DNA from: JAAZDN01 sp964440875
GTDB taxonomy: Bacteria; Bacillota_I; Bacilli_A; Erysipelotrichales; Erysipelotrichaceae
Assembly: GCA_964440875.1 (NCBI GenBank)
Contig: CAYTTS010000060.1
Coordinates: 1 to 6,508 of the forward strand
DNA length: 6,508 nucleotides
Direction: 5' to 3'
The notes under the pieces are model-generated. The model had not been told where the DNA came from and did no database searches. It saw nothing but the letters and a program-made list of their open reading frames with translations. Below are positions 5,237 through 6,508 of the stretch, piece by piece. Within the stretch, counting starts at the first letter, position 1; the number at the start of each line of letters is the position of its first letter. The translations under genes were made by a program, and so were the position numbers.

Positions 5237-6505
5237 ATGAACGATAATAAAACAGCAATAATTATGGCAGTAAACTCATTTAGAACTCCTTTTACATTGG
5301 ATGATAAGGCCGAGTTAATAAATCTTGCAAAAGCATGTAATATCGAGGTCGTTGGCTTAGTAGTCCAAAATCTTGACCGTGTTAATAAAGATACTTATGT
5401 AGGACCTGGAAAGATTAGTGAAGTTATGCGAATGGCTGATGACTTAGAGGTAGATTATATAATTACAAACTCTGATGTTTCAGCTAGAGTTATTAGAAAT
5501 ATTGATAAATTAACTAATAAGATAGTTTTAGACCGCAATATGTTAATATTAGAAATTTTTAGTGAAAGAGCTAAAAGTAAAAGTGCTCAAATTCAAGTAG
5601 AGATAGCAAAAATTAATTATGAACTACCAAGACTTGTTGGATCAAGTGGACATCTAAGTAAGCAAGCCGGATCAACTGGTGGTGGATTAGCGAATAGAGG
5701 ACCTGGTGAAACAAAACTAGAGTTAGAACGTCGTGAGTTAAATAGAATGTTATCTTCTTATAAGAAGGAATTAAAAAATCTTAATATTCAACAAGAAACC
5801 CAAAAGGCACAAAGAGATAAGAGTGATATTTTTAGAGTGTCACTTGTAGGCTATACAAACGCTGGAAAATCAACTGTGATGAATCAAGTGTTAAAGCTCA
5901 GTAATAATGAAAATGAAGTATTTGTTAAAGACATGCTATTTGCAACTCTAGATACTTATACACGTAAGATTGAGATTGAAGATATGCCAAGTTTCTTACT
6001 TTCAGATACGATTGGTTTTATTAATAATTTACACCACACTTTGATTGAAGCTTTTAAAAGCACCTTACATGAAGTTGCTGATTCAGACTTATTACTTCAT
6101 GTTATCGATGTATCAAATCCAAATTACAAGAAACAAAAAGATATAACTTTAAAAACCTTAAAAGAAATTGGTGCAGATAATATCCCAATTCTTGAAGTTT
6201 ACAATAAAACTGATTTAGTCGATGATTTTACAATTTACCCAAATTCAATAAGTATTAGTGCTAAAAACATTGATGACATTGAAGAATTACTTAAATTAGT
6301 AAAAACTGAAATATTGAATGATTATACGAAGATGACTCTATACATACCATATGATAGCCCTGATTTAAATAATCTATTCGCAAATAACGTATTTGAAATC
6401 TTAGATCAAGATGATAAAGCTTATTCTCTAGAGGTTTATATAGCTAATATAGAGAAAGATTACTATAGTAAGTACATTAAACTATCTAGCCGACTTCTAA
6501 ACTAA
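5237..6505 (+). CDS. hflX: Ribosome-associated GTPase HflX
   Basis: A complete 422-residue HflX GTPase, which binds the large ribosomal subunit and splits or rescues stalled 70S ribosomes under stress. The N-terminal HflX domain covers about residues 5-95 and includes YVGPGKI (54-60). The linker has the family hallmark GGGLANRGPGETKLE (148-162), followed by a helical part (161-195). The GTPase domain shows the P-loop GYTNAGKST (205-213), DTIGF (257-261), NKTD (323-326) and SAKN (341-344). The switch I stretch reads FATLDTYTRK (235-244), where most family members have LDPT, and LHH (265-267) stands for the usual LPH. Both changes look tolerable. The C-terminal domain runs to about 422, and the stop is followed by five A residues at the window end. 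The gene is divergent from the membrane-protein operon and has its own promoter. Confidence 0.97.
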   Translation: MNDNKTAIIMAVNSFRTPFTLDDKAELINLAKACNIEVVGLVVQNLDRVNKDTYVGPGKISEVMRMADDLEVDYIITNSDVSARVIRNIDKLTNKIVLDRNMLILEIFSERAKSKSAQIQVEIAKINYELPRLVGSSGHLSKQAGSTGGGLANRGPGETKLELERRELNRMLSSYKKELKNLNIQQETQKAQRDKSDIFRVSLVGYTNAGKSTVMNQVLKLSNNENEVFVKDMLFATLDTYTRKIEIEDMPSFLLSDTIGFINNLHHTLIEAFKSTLHEVADSDLLLHVIDVSNPNYKKQKDITLKTLKEIGADNIPILEVYNKTDLVDDFTIYPNSISISAKNIDDIEELLKLVKTEILNDYTKMTLYIPYDSPDLNNLFANNVFEILDQDDKAYSLEVYIANIEKDYYSKYIKLSSRLLN

Positions 6506-6508
6506 AAA

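Noticed and set aside
1..6508. CRISPR array, insertion sequence or defence system
   Set aside because: No regularly spaced repeats, transposase, nuclease-effector or toxin-antitoxin genes are visible; the coding genes are ordinary housekeeping or metabolic families.

Overview
The window is AT-rich, with compact genes, strong Shine-Dalgarno sites and mostly bacillota-type protein families (DegV, YqxD/UPF0178, Cof-type HAD, YczE-like membrane protein, HflX). This fits a low-GC Gram-positive bacterium (Bacillota, possibly near Erysipelotrichia or Mollicutes relatives). All seven complete genes end in TAA. Every tryptophan codon checked is TGG, so nothing here indicates a reassigned UGA. Several ribosome-binding sites read AGGTGAT or GGTGA, which matches the usual 16S 3' tail AUCACCUCC.

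Bases 1-338 hold no protein gene. The left part has short direct and inverted repeats. It is followed by a sequence ending in what looks like the T-arm and acceptor 3' half of a tRNA-Trp-like gene with an encoded CCA (123-150), and then a perfect intrinsic terminator (165-194). It is either a decayed tRNA or the displaced tRNA 3' end at the edge of an integrated element. A second hairpin terminator (295-332) serves degV, which is on the minus strand.

At 339-2502, a DegV/FakB-type fatty-acid-binding protein gene (minus) is divergent from a plus-strand pair: a UPF0178/YqxD gene and a Cof-type HAD phosphatase gene 18 bases apart. Bases 2503-2780 form a convergent intergenic region with a weak plus-strand terminator, a perfect 10-bp inverted repeat, and a long hairpin terminator whose G-U pairs show that it works on the minus-strand transcript.

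At 2781-5147, three tightly packed minus-strand genes form an operon: a YczE-like membrane protein, a D-2-hydroxyacid dehydrogenase, and a xylose-isomerase-like TIM-barrel protein. The first two are 1 base apart and the last two overlap by 1 base. The set looks like a small uptake-and-conversion pathway for a sugar acid or polyol whose substrate cannot be read from the sequence. This operon is divergent from hflX (5237-6505, plus), a ribosome-associated GTPase. The two promoters carry the same extended -10 sequence as an inverted repeat. Most of the window is ordinary core genome; the points worth a second look are the tRNA-like remnant at the left edge and the uncharacterised three-gene operon.
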